A stretch of 64,000 nt of DNA from Eubacterium sp. MSJ-33 (GTDB lineage: Bacteria; Bacillota; Clostridia; Lachnospirales; Lachnospiraceae), in assembly GCF_022174665.1 (NCBI RefSeq), contig NZ_CP076562.1, forward strand, positions 436,001 through 500,000. Reading direction: 5' to 3'. The notes under the pieces were generated by a model. That model was not told the DNA's origin. It was given only the letters and a program-made list of their open reading frames with translations, and ran no database searches. The stretch's first letter is position 1; each line of letters opens with the position of its first letter. Shown piece by piece: positions 24,326-33,589 of the stretch. The position numbers were made by a program, and so were the translations under genes.

Positions 24326-24715
24326 ATGCGATCTTTTGATGTTGATTTTCTTTCCGTGGGACAGGCTGCAAATCTGTATTTCCAGAATTTGAAGCCGGAA
24401 AAAACGACAGAATCAAACAAAGAAACTGTCAGCTTTCAGGATGTATTAAATGAGAAAGTCAAACAGGAAGTGAAATTTTCCAAACATGCAATAGGGCGGC
24501 TTGAAAATCGAAATATTGAATTGTCCGAGGATCAGCTTGATCGCCTGAATCAGGGTGTTGGACAGGCACGGACGAAGCAGATTCAGGAGTCGCTTGTAAT
24601 GATGGATAATCTGGCATTTATTGTGAATGTCAAGAATAATACCGTAGTTACTGCGATGGAACAGGGAGAAAGCGGACAGGTGTTTACAAATATTGACGGA
24701 GCCGTCATTGTATAA
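24326..24715 (+). CDS. Flagellar operon protein, TIGR02530 family
   Basis: A 129-residue protein of the small family found between flgD and flgE in Gram-positive flagellar operons. Typical features are FSKHAIGRLENRNIELSED and an ENxxVxTAM-like C-terminus (NVKNNTVVTAMEQ). It has no signal or membrane segment. The ATG at 24326 is chosen because AAGGAGGG lies nine bases upstream, whereas the first ATG (24302) lies before that site. The biochemical role of the family is not known to me; a hook-assembly accessory is likely from context. Confidence 0.82.
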   Translation: MRSFDVDFLSVGQAANLYFQNLKPEKTTESNKETVSFQDVLNEKVKQEVKFSKHAIGRLENRNIELSEDQLDRLNQGVGQARTKQIQESLVMMDNLAFIVNVKNNTVVTAMEQGESGQVFTNIDGAVIV

Positions 24716-24798
24716 GAAGAAGCCGGACCGATAAGGAGGCTTTTGGTTTTCCGAACGACAGAGGAAAACTTAAAACAAGATTATGGAGGTCAAAAATT

Positions 24799-26205
24799 AT
24801 GATGAGATCACTTTATTCCGGTGTTGCCGGACTTAAGACACATCAGACAAAAATGGACGTTATCGGTAATAATATCGCGAACGTTAATACAACAGGATTC
24901 AAATCTTCATCGGTGTTATTCAGCGATGTTTTATATCAGACAAGTGCCAATGCGACCGGTGCGACAGCCACCACAGGTGGTACAAACGCATCCCAGATCG
25001 GTCTTGGTGCCAAGACATCGTCCATTCAGACATCAATCACACAGAATGGTAGTGCGCAGACAACAAACAATACATATGATATGATGCTTTCCGGTTCTGC
25101 GTTTTTTGTGGTCAGTCGTGGTGGAACAAATTATTTTACTAAGGTAGGTTCTTTTGGCGTCGATGGAAGTGGATGTCTTGTAAACGGAAGTGGATATCAG
25201 GTTATGGGATGGCAGGTTGACCCGGATAATCCGAACCAGATCAAGAAGGATACGGTATCGGCACTTTATCCGGAGTCAGAAGATAATAAGGTGTCATCTC
25301 CACAGATGACAACCGATGCACATCTGACCGGAAATATTGATATGACAGATCCTGAACTTACATCTGTGGATGGACGTGCAATTTCAGTATCAATCTATGA
25401 TGCACTCGGTTATAATTATACAGTAAAATTTAAGTTAACGCAGGATCAGAACCAGGCGGATAAGTCTTTGTATAATCTTGAGATTGTATCCATCAAGGAT
25501 TCAAATAATATTGAGATAACAGGACCGGACGATCCGACAACGGCTGCTGTTGAAGGTGGTTATACAGCTACAATCGGAGGCGCAAATTCCATTCAGGTCA
25601 AATTCGATGCGGATACAGGTAACTTTGAATATGTTGGAGCAGCGGGACAAAAAAATGCGATGCTTGAGATTAAACCGAATAATCCGAACGAGAAGGGTGA
25701 TGTATTCCAGTCTGTTATCAATGGTGAGGCTGTCGATGGAATTGATGTCAATTTTTCATATTTAACAAGATTTGAATCAAACGGTAAGTCTACAATAAAG
25801 GCGGTACGTGGAGCTGCGGATTCAACCGGAGGCGGTCGTTCTATGGGTAAGTTAAATGATGTCAGCATTGATGAGACAGGTAAGCTGTACGGCGTTTACA
25901 CGAATGGCGAGACAAAACTGCTTGGACAGATATCTGTTGCAACCTTTTCAAACCCGATGGCACTTGAAGCACTTGGAAACAGTGTATATACAACTACACA
26001 GAACTCTGGTTACTTTGATGGAATCGGAACATCTGTTGATGAGGATGGCGGAAAAATCTCACAGGGTGTTTTGGAAATGTCAAATGTTGATTTGTCTGCA
26101 GAGTTCACAGATATGATTACAACACAGAGAGGATTTCAGGCAAATTCACGAATTATCACAACTTCAGATTCCATGCTGGAAGAACTTGTAAACCTGAAAC
26201 GATAA
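24799..26205 (+). CDS. flgE: Flagellar hook protein FlgE
   Basis: A 468-residue structural subunit of the hook. The N-terminal block (MRSLYSGVAGLKTHQTKMDV, then IGNNIANVNTTGFKS) and the C-terminal block (VDLSAEFTDMITTQRGFQAN) form the coiled-coil core shared by axial proteins. The middle holds the surface domains. TATGGAGG precedes two consecutive ATGs (24799, 24802); the first is used. It is followed by a strong hairpin, so it probably ends the first flagellar transcription unit. Confidence 0.96.
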   Translation: MMRSLYSGVAGLKTHQTKMDVIGNNIANVNTTGFKSSSVLFSDVLYQTSANATGATATTGGTNASQIGLGAKTSSIQTSITQNGSAQTTNNTYDMMLSGSAFFVVSRGGTNYFTKVGSFGVDGSGCLVNGSGYQVMGWQVDPDNPNQIKKDTVSALYPESEDNKVSSPQMTTDAHLTGNIDMTDPELTSVDGRAISVSIYDALGYNYTVKFKLTQDQNQADKSLYNLEIVSIKDSNNIEITGPDDPTTAAVEGGYTATIGGANSIQVKFDADTGNFEYVGAAGQKNAMLEIKPNNPNEKGDVFQSVINGEAVDGIDVNFSYLTRFESNGKSTIKAVRGAADSTGGGRSMGKLNDVSIDETGKLYGVYTNGETKLLGQISVATFSNPMALEALGNSVYTTTQNSGYFDGIGTSVDEDGGKISQGVLEMSNVDLSAEFTDMITTQRGFQANSRIITTSDSMLEELVNLKR

Positions 26206-26216
26206 TTTATAAATAA

Positions 26217-26275
26217 AAGGCAGGTGTTTTCTACTTTTGACAATGTGAAAAAGTGGAAAATGCCTGCCTTATTTT
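26217..26275 (+). terminator. Long hairpin terminator after flgE
   Basis: AAGGCAGG and CCTGCCTT form the base of a long stem with inner paired blocks (TTTTC with GAAAA, CTTTT with AAAAG) separated by two-base bulges. ATTTTG follows. It probably separates the flgB-flgE unit from the downstream unit, which has its own promoter. Confidence 0.8.
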
Positions 26276-26276
26276 G

Positions 26277-26305
26277 TAGACATAAAAATCGAACTGTGCT
26301 ATAAT
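26277..26305 (+). promoter_or_regulatory. Sigma-A promoter of the FlbD-motA unit
   Basis: TAGACA (26277-26282), an exact 17-bp spacer and a perfect TATAAT (26300-26305) with an extended TG. It starts two bases after the flgE terminator and about 50 bases before the FlbD-like gene. Confidence 0.8.
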
Positions 26306-26357
26306 TAGCCTAATTGTAATGTCGGAAAATGTGTAATCTTTCAGGGAGTACAGAGAT

Positions 26358-26576
26358 ATGATTGAAGTAACCAGATTAAAAGGGAAAAAGATGACGATCA
26401 ATGCCGAACTGATAGAGACAGTAGAAGAGACACCGGATACTGTGATTACGCTTACGAACGGCAAAAAATTCATCGTGAGTGAGTCTGCTGAGCAAGTTAC
26501 CTCACTTGTGATTGGCTATAAGAAAAAAATATTTGCTTTATTCTTGGATTGTGGGAACAAGGCAGAGAATGTATAG
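26358..26576 (+). CDS. FlbD-like flagellar protein
   Basis: A 72-residue protein of the FlbD/YlzI family, with the pattern MIEVTRLKGKKMTINAELIE, then ETPDTVITLTNGKKFIVSES. It is short, soluble and found before motA or fliL in many Gram-positive flagellar clusters. Its function is not well defined. It is the first gene after the internal promoter. Confidence 0.85.
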   Translation: MIEVTRLKGKKMTINAELIETVEETPDTVITLTNGKKFIVSESAEQVTSLVIGYKKKIFALFLDCGNKAENV

Positions 26577-26587
26577 GGGATAACAAC

Positions 26588-27379
26588 ATGGATTTTACTT
26601 CAATCATAGGAATGGTGGTTGCATTTGGCTTGATGATTTACGGAATGGTAAATGGTCATGATTTCAGTGTAATCGTAGATAACTTTGTCGATATGCCATC
26701 TGTATATATTGTATTTGGTGGCGTTCTGGGTAGTGCGTTTGCCGGAAATTCCTTAAAAGGGTTTTTGTCTGGCTTAAAGTCCATTGGTCTGATTTTCAAG
26801 AATCCAAAGTCGGATGAGGCAGGTACAATCAAATCAATTATCGAGCTTTCCAACCTTGCAAGACGTGAAGGCTTGCTTGCATTGGAAGAATCGGCAAATA
26901 ATTTGGAAGATGAATTTATGAAAAAAGGAATCATGCTGATCGTCGATGGTACGGATCCGGAACTTGTGAGAAGTATTCTTGAAGCAGAACTTATGAATGT
27001 GGATTCCCGGCATCAGGGGAATATAACGTTTTGGAAAAATATTGCGACTGCAGGTCCTGCATGGGGTATGATCGGTACGCTGCTTGGATTGATTAACATG
27101 TTGAAGAATCTGTCAGATCCGGATTCTATCGGTCCAAACATGTCCGTTGCGCTTGTAACGACTTTGTATGGTTCTATCATAGCCAACTGGTTATGTGCGC
27201 CAATTGTTGCAAAGCTGTCTTTGCAAAATGAGACAGAAATCAAATTAAAAGAGGTTATGATTGAGGGAATCCTGTCAATTCAGGCAGGTGAGAATCCACG
27301 TGTCATAGAAGAAAAGTTAAAATCCTTCCTTGCACCGAAGGAGCGTCAGGAGTTCGCAGAAGAAGGCGGTGGTCATTAA
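26588..27379 (+). CDS. motA: Flagellar stator protein MotA
   Basis: A 263-residue ion-channel component of the stator. It has four membrane helices: two near the N-terminus (FTSIIGMVVAFGLMIYGMV and PSVYIVFGGVLGSAFAGN) and two after the cytoplasmic loop (TAGPAWGMIGTLLGLINML and VALVTTLYGSIIANW). The loop carries the charged residues that contact FliG. The ATG at 26588 has AGGGG upstream; the frame from 26549 overlaps the FlbD-like gene. Its TAA overlaps the motB ATG by one base. Confidence 0.95.
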   Translation: MDFTSIIGMVVAFGLMIYGMVNGHDFSVIVDNFVDMPSVYIVFGGVLGSAFAGNSLKGFLSGLKSIGLIFKNPKSDEAGTIKSIIELSNLARREGLLALEESANNLEDEFMKKGIMLIVDGTDPELVRSILEAELMNVDSRHQGNITFWKNIATAGPAWGMIGTLLGLINMLKNLSDPDSIGPNMSVALVTTLYGSIIANWLCAPIVAKLSLQNETEIKLKEVMIEGILSIQAGENPRVIEEKLKSFLAPKERQEFAEEGGGH

Positions 27380-28227
27380 TGGCAAAAAGAAAACAACAGC
27401 CGCCAGACGAAGGTTCACCGGCGTGGATGTCTACATTCAGTGATTTGATGAATCTGTTGCTTTGTTTCTTCGTATTGCTTTTTGCGAGTTCTACTATGGA
27501 CGAAGGAAAAATCCAGAAGATTGCAGCATCTTTTGATAATCTGTCGTTCAGTGTGATTAGCGAAGGAAGTGTGTCGCTGTTGACCGGTGAAATGTTATCC
27601 GGAGGTATGACACAACTTGCAGATACAGACAGCGTATTGTCGGAGGCAGGTAAAAATATCGATGGTAATACGGGAGATAATGCTAGCAGTGCTTCTCCGA
27701 CCGATGCAGAGCATTTATCAGACAATGAACTGCAGGCGGAAGTTGACCGACGTGGGGCGGAACAGTCAGAAGCGATGTATGAAGAAATCATGCAGATGGC
27801 AGAAACCTATGCGATTGATGATCAAGTGATACTTGATTTCAATAACCAGTATGTAGAACTTGATTTGAATGGTTCCATTCTGTTTGATTCCGGTAATGCG
27901 GAAGTCAAGGATAATTCAAAGCTGTTTTTGCAGAAGATTGCTCAGATTCTTGTGAAGTATAAATACAATGTGATAGAGATTGAAGGCCATACGGATAATG
28001 TGCCGATTTCTAATTCAAAGTACAAGGATAACCGGTCGCTTTCTGCAGAACGAGCAAGAAGCGTATATGAATACATTGTTTCACAGGAACATTTCATAGA
28101 CAGTAATATCAAAATTGCCGGATATGGAGACAGCCGCCCGGCAGCATCGAACGAGACGGAAGAGGGACGGGCAAAAAACCGTCGGGTTGCAATTAAGATT
28201 TACAACAAGCAAAATTCAAATAATTAA
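27379..28227 (+). CDS. motB: Flagellar stator protein MotB
   Basis: A 282-residue stator partner of MotA. A single N-terminal helix (about 20-40) carries the ion-binding Asp22 (TFSDLMNLLLCFFVLLFASS). An acidic Ser/Ala-rich linker leads to an OmpA-like peptidoglycan-binding domain (EIEGHTDNVPISNSKYKDNR, then LSAERARSVYEYI). Whether H+ or Na+ drives it cannot be read from the sequence. Translationally coupled to motA. Confidence 0.96.
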   Translation: MAKRKQQPPDEGSPAWMSTFSDLMNLLLCFFVLLFASSTMDEGKIQKIAASFDNLSFSVISEGSVSLLTGEMLSGGMTQLADTDSVLSEAGKNIDGNTGDNASSASPTDAEHLSDNELQAEVDRRGAEQSEAMYEEIMQMAETYAIDDQVILDFNNQYVELDLNGSILFDSGNAEVKDNSKLFLQKIAQILVKYKYNVIEIEGHTDNVPISNSKYKDNRSLSAERARSVYEYIVSQEHFIDSNIKIAGYGDSRPAASNETEEGRAKNRRVAIKIYNKQNSNN

Positions 28228-28239
28228 GGAGTTTTAAAC

Positions 28240-28755
28240 ATGAAGAAGAATCTAATAACAGTTTTTATATTAGCAATCAGTATCATAAATCTTGTATTTA
28301 ATATTTTGCTTGTATTTGTATTTATGCCATCCACATCCAAGACAAACAAACTGATTACAGATATTGCTGAAGTTTTGGATATAGAGATTGCATCTCAGAC
28401 GAAGGAAGATACGTTTGACGTCAGTAATCTGGCACATTATGAGTTAGAACAGGGAAATCCGATTAATCTGAAGAATGACGGAACCGGAGATCTGCATGTT
28501 GTACAGTACGGACTGACAATCAACATGGATAAGACTGCCAATGATTATTCGAAGGTATCTGCAAACATTGAGGCTTCGACTGCTATGATTTATGATATGG
28601 CGAGAAATATCATTGGAAGCTATACATATACCGAAGTGATTGATGGGGAGACAACCACGAACAAGATTAAAGATGAGTTGTTGAAACAGCTTAAAGAGAC
28701 ATTTAATACCGAATGTATTTACTCAGTTAGCTTTTATAATTGGGTTGCACAGTAG
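28240..28755 (+). CDS. fliL: Flagellar basal-body protein FliL
   Basis: A 171-residue single-pass membrane protein (helix about 5-29) with an external FliL domain. FliL forms rings around the stator and modulates torque. Sequence conservation is weak, so the call rests on topology, size and position between motB and fliM. AAGGAG lies upstream of the ATG. Confidence 0.85.
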   Translation: MKKNLITVFILAISIINLVFNILLVFVFMPSTSKTNKLITDIAEVLDIEIASQTKEDTFDVSNLAHYELEQGNPINLKNDGTGDLHVVQYGLTINMDKTANDYSKVSANIEASTAMIYDMARNIIGSYTYTEVIDGETTTNKIKDELLKQLKETFNTECIYSVSFYNWVAQ

Positions 28756-28779
28756 ATTATTGCCAGGAGGTGAGAAAAC

Positions 28780-29760
28780 GTGGCTGACGTACTCTCACAA
28801 AACGAAATAGATGCGCTCTTGAAGCAATTATCCACTGGAGAGCTTGATGCAGACGACTTTACGGAAACGAAAAGTGTCAAGGTAAAAGAGTATGATTTTT
28901 CAAGGCCGGCCAAGTTTTCAAAAGAGCATCTACGAACATTAGAGATTATATTTGAACATTATGGAAGATTGTTGAGCAGTAACTTACCTGCGTATCTGCG
29001 TAAGAATGTACAGGTGGAGGTGATGAACTCTGAGGCAGTTACCTATTCGGAGTTTTCAAATGCGCTATCCAATCCGGTATTGCTTGGTGTTGTAAATATG
29101 GCACCGCTATCTGGGAATATCATTATAGAGGTTGCAACTAATCTTGGCTATGCAATCATAGACCGCCTACTCGGTGGTACAGGGGAACCGTTGGAGAAGA
29201 AACGGGAATTCTCTGAGATTGAACTTTCGATATTGGAGAAAATCTTTACTATTTTGATTGACCTGTTACGGGAACCATGGACGAATGTCGTGGAGATTCA
29301 CCCGTATCTCGAACGCATTGAAACGAATCCACAGTTTGCTCAGATTATATCGCCAACGGAAATGATTGCTATTGTAACAGTCAACATCAACATAGGCGGT
29401 GTGGAAGGACTGATGAATATCTGTCTTCCGTATCTTACGTTGGAAGATGTGATGGACAAGTTGAACACAAAATACTGGTTTTCAACGATGCAGGATCGTG
29501 ATGAGACGAGTTATGCAGATGTGATTGAAACGGCAATCAACCGGGCATTGATTCCTGTATCAGCGGAACTTGGAAAGAGTTCTCTTACGGTAATGGATTT
29601 TATTAATCTTCAGGTAGGAGATGTAATCAAGCTGAATCGCAAAATTGAAGATGAGCTTGATATTTATGTAGGAAATATAGTAAAATTTAAAGCATTGCCT
29701 GGATCATTTAATGATGATTATGCAGTGAAAGTAACAGAAATTATAAGAGAGGAGGAATAA
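28780..29760 (+). CDS. fliM: Flagellar motor switch protein FliM
   Basis: A 326-residue C-ring protein. The N-terminal CheY-binding peptide (LSQNEIDALLKQL) is followed by a CheC-like middle domain and a C-terminal SpoA domain (about 250-320). It starts with GTG at 28780, preceded by AGGAGGTG. It is coupled to fliY, which begins six bases after its stop with a very similar N-terminal peptide. Confidence 0.96.
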   Translation: MADVLSQNEIDALLKQLSTGELDADDFTETKSVKVKEYDFSRPAKFSKEHLRTLEIIFEHYGRLLSSNLPAYLRKNVQVEVMNSEAVTYSEFSNALSNPVLLGVVNMAPLSGNIIIEVATNLGYAIIDRLLGGTGEPLEKKREFSEIELSILEKIFTILIDLLREPWTNVVEIHPYLERIETNPQFAQIISPTEMIAIVTVNINIGGVEGLMNICLPYLTLEDVMDKLNTKYWFSTMQDRDETSYADVIETAINRALIPVSAELGKSSLTVMDFINLQVGDVIKLNRKIEDELDIYVGNIVKFKALPGSFNDDYAVKVTEIIREEE

Positions 29761-29766
29761 TAGAAC

Positions 29767-30888
29767 ATGGACGGAATGTTATCTCAGGAAGAGATTAACG
29801 CATTGCTTGGGAATATGAACACAGGTTCTTCCTCTACCCAGACAAGTAACGATGCTGCTTTATCCCCGGAGGAAAAAGATGCGATTGGAGAAATCTCCAA
29901 TATCTGCATGGGAACGGCTGCAACAACTTTGTACTCGCTTGTAAACCAGAAGGTTTTGATTACAACCCCGGTTGTGGAAATTACAAATTGGGAAAAACTT
30001 ACATCCGAGTACACAAAACCGTGCGTATTTATCAATATTCTGTATAAGGAAGGTATTGATGGTAACAATGTACTGATATTAAAAGAGGATGACGTAAAAG
30101 TCATTACAGATCTTATGATGGGAGGAGATGGATTAAATCCCGCTCCGGAACTGACGGATCTCCATTTTTCCGCAATCTGTGAAGCGATGAATCAGATGAT
30201 GGGAAGTTCGGCTACGTCATTGTCATCTATGTTGAATTGTAAGATTGATATCAGCCCGCCGGATGCAGAACTTGTAGATATGGCAGGAAACATCAATGCA
30301 GCAAAAAACAGTGACTTTTTAGATAAAGATTTTGTGCGTGTCACATTTCGGATGACAATCGGAGATTTGGTAGATAGCACAATTATGCAGTTATATCCGA
30401 TTCAGTTTGCAAAAGAACTTTATAAGAAGTTTAGCGGTGAAACGGAAGATGTAAAGGAGGAAACACCACCGTCGGCTCCACAACCGAAACCGCAGCCACA
30501 ACCGGTTCCGCAGCCACAACCACAACCTGCGATGGGGCAGCCGATGATGGGACAATCTATGATGCCACAAATGACGCAACCGGATGTCAATGTGCAAAGT
30601 GTACAGTTTCAGGCGTTTAATCCGGTAATGAATCCTGCTTTACAACAGGAAAACATAGATTTGATCATGGATGTTCCTTTGGAAGTATCCGTGGTGCTTG
30701 GACGTACGAGAAAATCCATCAAAGAGATTTTGGAGTTTGCACCGGGAACAATTATTGAACTTGATAAACTGGCAGGTGAGCCCATTGATGTAATGGTAAA
30801 TCAGAAGCTGGTTGCCAAGGGAGAAGTTGTTGTAATCGAAGAAAGTTTTGGTATCAGAATTACTGAAATAATAAAAGAAAAAATCTAA
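29767..30888 (+). CDS. fliY: Motor switch phosphatase FliY
   Basis: A 373-residue fusion of a CheC-type phosphatase and a FliN/SpoA domain. The N-terminal peptide MLSQEEINALLGNM can bind phospho-CheY. Two phosphatase sites of the form [DS]-x3-E-x2-N-x22-P are intact (DAIGEISN and SAICEAMN). A Pro/Gln/Met-rich linker (about 235-280) precedes the C-terminal SpoA domain (VPLEVSVVLGRTRKSIKEIL). It acts at the C ring to clear CheY-P, as in Bacillus, and pairs with the free CheC encoded downstream. Confidence 0.95.
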   Translation: MDGMLSQEEINALLGNMNTGSSSTQTSNDAALSPEEKDAIGEISNICMGTAATTLYSLVNQKVLITTPVVEITNWEKLTSEYTKPCVFINILYKEGIDGNNVLILKEDDVKVITDLMMGGDGLNPAPELTDLHFSAICEAMNQMMGSSATSLSSMLNCKIDISPPDAELVDMAGNINAAKNSDFLDKDFVRVTFRMTIGDLVDSTIMQLYPIQFAKELYKKFSGETEDVKEETPPSAPQPKPQPQPVPQPQPQPAMGQPMMGQSMMPQMTQPDVNVQSVQFQAFNPVMNPALQQENIDLIMDVPLEVSVVLGRTRKSIKEILEFAPGTIIELDKLAGEPIDVMVNQKLVAKGEVVVIEESFGIRITEIIKEKI

Positions 30889-30906
30889 GGTTTAAGGAGT
30901 AATGAT

Positions 30907-31269
30907 ATGGCAAAGAGTATACTTATTTGTGATGATGCTGCATTTATGAGAATGATGATTAAGGACATCCTGGTTAAAAATGGATACAACATTGCAGGGG
31001 AAGCAGAAAATGGTGCAAAGGCTGTTGAAAAATATCAGGAGACAAAACCGGATTTGGTATTGATGGATATTACTATGCCGGAGATGGATGGTATTCAGGC
31101 TTTGAAGAAGATTAAAGCACTTGATCCGAATGCCAGTGTTGTTATGTGTTCTGCAATGGGACAGCAGGCAATGGTTATTGAATCTATTCAGTCAGGTGCC
31201 AGAGATTTCATTGTAAAGCCATTCCAGCCGGATCGAGTTATTGAAGCAGTAAAAAAGGCAGTGGAATAA
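30907..31269 (+). CDS. cheY: Chemotaxis response regulator CheY
   Basis: A 120-residue stand-alone receiver. Acidic pocket D9/D10, phospho-acceptor D54 (VLMDITMPEMDG) and the conserved Lys in FIVKPFQPD are present. It carries the CheA signal to FliM/FliY. AAGGAG lies upstream of the ATG. Confidence 0.96.
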   Translation: MAKSILICDDAAFMRMMIKDILVKNGYNIAGEAENGAKAVEKYQETKPDLVLMDITMPEMDGIQALKKIKALDPNASVVMCSAMGQQAMVIESIQSGARDFIVKPFQPDRVIEAVKKAVE

Positions 31270-31270
31270 T

Positions 31271-31669
31271 ATGTTTTTTGGTGCAATTCTTACAAGTGGA
31301 TTTTCTGCCGGGTGGAGTATTGTAAAACTGATATTGATTACGGTTCTCGTGTTGGTTTTGGCGTTTTATTCTACCAGAATGATTGCAAAGTATCAGAATA
31401 ATACATGGTCAGCCAAGAATAATATTCAGTTTATCGAATCATATCGTGTCGGTGGCAATAAGATGATAGCCATTGCCAAGATAGGAGAGAAGTATTATGC
31501 CCTTGGAATTGGAAAAGAAGAAATCCATGTGATCGCAGAACTTGACAAAGATGATTTGAAGCTGCCGGAACAGGTGAAAGATACATCAGATAAAATGGCT
31601 CCGAAGATGAGTTTTAAGGAAGTTCTGGCGAATATGAAAGGAAATGCAAAAGACGATAGCGAAAAGTAG
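31271..31669 (+). CDS. fliO: Flagellar biosynthesis protein FliO
   Basis: A 132-residue membrane protein with one N-terminal helix (about 15-37) and a small cytoplasmic FliO/FliZ domain (QFIESYRVGGNKMIAIAKIG). It helps FliP assemble into the export gate. It begins one base after the cheY stop with no clear ribosome site of its own, suggesting translational coupling. Position directly before fliP supports the call. Confidence 0.88.
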   Translation: MFFGAILTSGFSAGWSIVKLILITVLVLVLAFYSTRMIAKYQNNTWSAKNNIQFIESYRVGGNKMIAIAKIGEKYYALGIGKEEIHVIAELDKDDLKLPEQVKDTSDKMAPKMSFKEVLANMKGNAKDDSEK

Positions 31670-31677
31670 GTATTCGA

Positions 31678-32514
31678 ATGAAATTTAGTAAAATACGAAA
31701 ATTTTTAGTGCTATTTCTTATACCGCTTGCGTTTGTTGTTATTTTTTCCGGTGCAACGGCTGTACATGCAACCGGTGTGACACCGGATACCGGAGTGGAA
31801 GAGGGTCAGACAGACAGCATTACATCGGATAATGACGATGCAACAACACTGGGGTTGTCACTGAGCACAAACTCAGACCAGACATCTCTTTCCGGTACAC
31901 TTCAGATATTATTGATTATAACCGTAATTTCGTTAGCTCCATCAATTCTGGTTATGGTGACGTCGTTTACACGAATAATCATCGTGTTACATTTTGTTCG
32001 TACCGCGATCGGTACACAGAGCTCACCGCCTAACAACGTATTGATAGGGCTCTCGTTATTTTTAACCCTTTTTATTATGAGCCCTGTGATTGCTCAGATA
32101 AAGACGGAGGCGTATGATCCGTTAGTGGCTGAAGAGATAACGCAGCAGGAGGCATTGGAACGCGGCATAAAACCGTTGCGGGAATTTATGTTAAAACAGA
32201 CAAGGCAGGATGATTTGCGCTTGTTTATGGATATTGCAAAGGTAGAGCCTGTGGAAAGTGTAGATGAGCTTTCCATCACGATTATTATTCCGGCGTTTAT
32301 TATCAGTGAGTTACGTGCTGCGTTTATTATTGGATTCCTGATTTATATACCATTTATCGTGATAGATATGGTTGTATCATCGGTACTTATGTCTATGGGT
32401 ATGATGATGCTGCCACCAACGACGATTTCCATGCCATTTAAAATTTTATTGTTTATTCTTGCAGATGGATGGAATCTGGTAATCGGTCAGCTTGTGAATT
32501 CGTTTAATTTTTGA
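31678..32514 (+). CDS. fliP: Flagellar export gate protein FliP
   Basis: A 278-residue export-gate subunit. It has an N-terminal signal-like helix, a short acidic external segment, then the conserved core (LAPSILVMVTSFTRIIIVLH, RTAIGTQSSPPNNVLIGLSL). The C-terminal block with SELRAAFIIGFLIYIPFIVI and MGMMMLPPTTISMPFKILLF follows. FliP, FliQ and FliR form the gate through which axial proteins pass. Confidence 0.97.
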   Translation: MKFSKIRKFLVLFLIPLAFVVIFSGATAVHATGVTPDTGVEEGQTDSITSDNDDATTLGLSLSTNSDQTSLSGTLQILLIITVISLAPSILVMVTSFTRIIIVLHFVRTAIGTQSSPPNNVLIGLSLFLTLFIMSPVIAQIKTEAYDPLVAEEITQQEALERGIKPLREFMLKQTRQDDLRLFMDIAKVEPVESVDELSITIIIPAFIISELRAAFIIGFLIYIPFIVIDMVVSSVLMSMGMMMLPPTTISMPFKILLFILADGWNLVIGQLVNSFNF

Positions 32515-32541
32515 CAGTATTAACAGTATCGAGGTGAGTCA

Positions 32542-32811
32542 ATGAGCACAGGTGATGTTGTTGCTATTACAGTGGAAGCTGTATGGCTGGTAATCAAATG
32601 TAGTGCCCCTATGTTAATTACATCATTGGTTGTTGGTCTGATTATCAGTATTTTTCAGACTGTTACATCCATTCAGGAACAGACACTGACGTTTGTTCCG
32701 AAGATGATCTGTGTATTTCTATCACTGATTATCTGTGGGGATTGGATATTGAATAATATTCTTTCTTTTATACAGGATTTATATAGTCGGTTCGGAGAGT
32801 TTGTGGGGTGA
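32542..32811 (+). CDS. fliQ: Flagellar export gate protein FliQ
   Basis: An 89-residue protein with two membrane helices (about 15-38 and 52-78) separated by the family motif FQTVTSIQEQTLTFVPK. Size and position between fliP and fliR are typical. Confidence 0.97.
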   Translation: MSTGDVVAITVEAVWLVIKCSAPMLITSLVVGLIISIFQTVTSIQEQTLTFVPKMICVFLSLIICGDWILNNILSFIQDLYSRFGEFVG

Positions 32812-32817
32812 TAGACG

Positions 32818-33588
32818 ATGTCCTTTACGATATCGACGCTTACGCTGGAGGCATTTTTACTTGTGCTTGTCCGTGTAGCGTGTTTTATATCAATTGCACC
32901 TGTTTTTGGACATAATTCTCTGAATACAAGAATGAAAATCTCAATTGCTTTTTTTGTCTCGTTGATTCTTTATCAGGTAGTTGATGTATCACTTCCGGTT
33001 TATTCTGATGTACTGGGGTATTCAACACTAGTGCTAGAAGAGGCACTGGTTGGACTGTTGCTTGGATTTGTGGCAGGGTTATCTATGAAAGCACTTGCGA
33101 TTGCGGGAGAATTTATTGACCGTGAGATTGGATTTTCGATGGCAACGACATTTGATCCGAATCAGGGGATGGTCACGATAACGGGAGAGTTATATGACAA
33201 GATTGTCTGTCTTGTAATTATGATATCGAATCTGCATTATTATATATTGTCTGCGGCAGCACAGTCGTTTGAACTTGTTCCGGTTGGCAGAATTGTTTTG
33301 AATCCGGATTTGATCTACACATCCTTGATTCAGTTCATTGTGCAGGTATTTATGATTGGATTTCGAATTGCTATGCCGGTTTTTTTAGGGGCAACGATGT
33401 TAAATGTTATTCTCGGTGTACTTGCAAAAAGCTCACCACAGATGAATATGTTTGCAATCGGTATGCAGTTGAAAGTATTTGTTGGTTTATTTTTGCTTGC
33501 AGTTTGTATTATGTTTGTTCCGAATATAGCCAATTATATTATGGAACGGATGCGTGATATGATTCAGACGATATTAGGAGGGTTGTAA
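32818..33588 (+). CDS. fliR: Flagellar export gate protein FliR
   Basis: A 256-residue polytopic membrane protein with about five to six helices. It has the motif GFSMATTFDPNQG and the characteristic LGVLAKSSPQMNMFAIGMQL segment. It completes the FliPQR gate complex. It ends one base before the GTG of flhB; GGAGGG for flhB lies within its last codons. Confidence 0.96.
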   Translation: MSFTISTLTLEAFLLVLVRVACFISIAPVFGHNSLNTRMKISIAFFVSLILYQVVDVSLPVYSDVLGYSTLVLEEALVGLLLGFVAGLSMKALAIAGEFIDREIGFSMATTFDPNQGMVTITGELYDKIVCLVIMISNLHYYILSAAAQSFELVPVGRIVLNPDLIYTSLIQFIVQVFMIGFRIAMPVFLGATMLNVILGVLAKSSPQMNMFAIGMQLKVFVGLFLLAVCIMFVPNIANYIMERMRDMIQTILGGL

Positions 33589-33589
33589 C

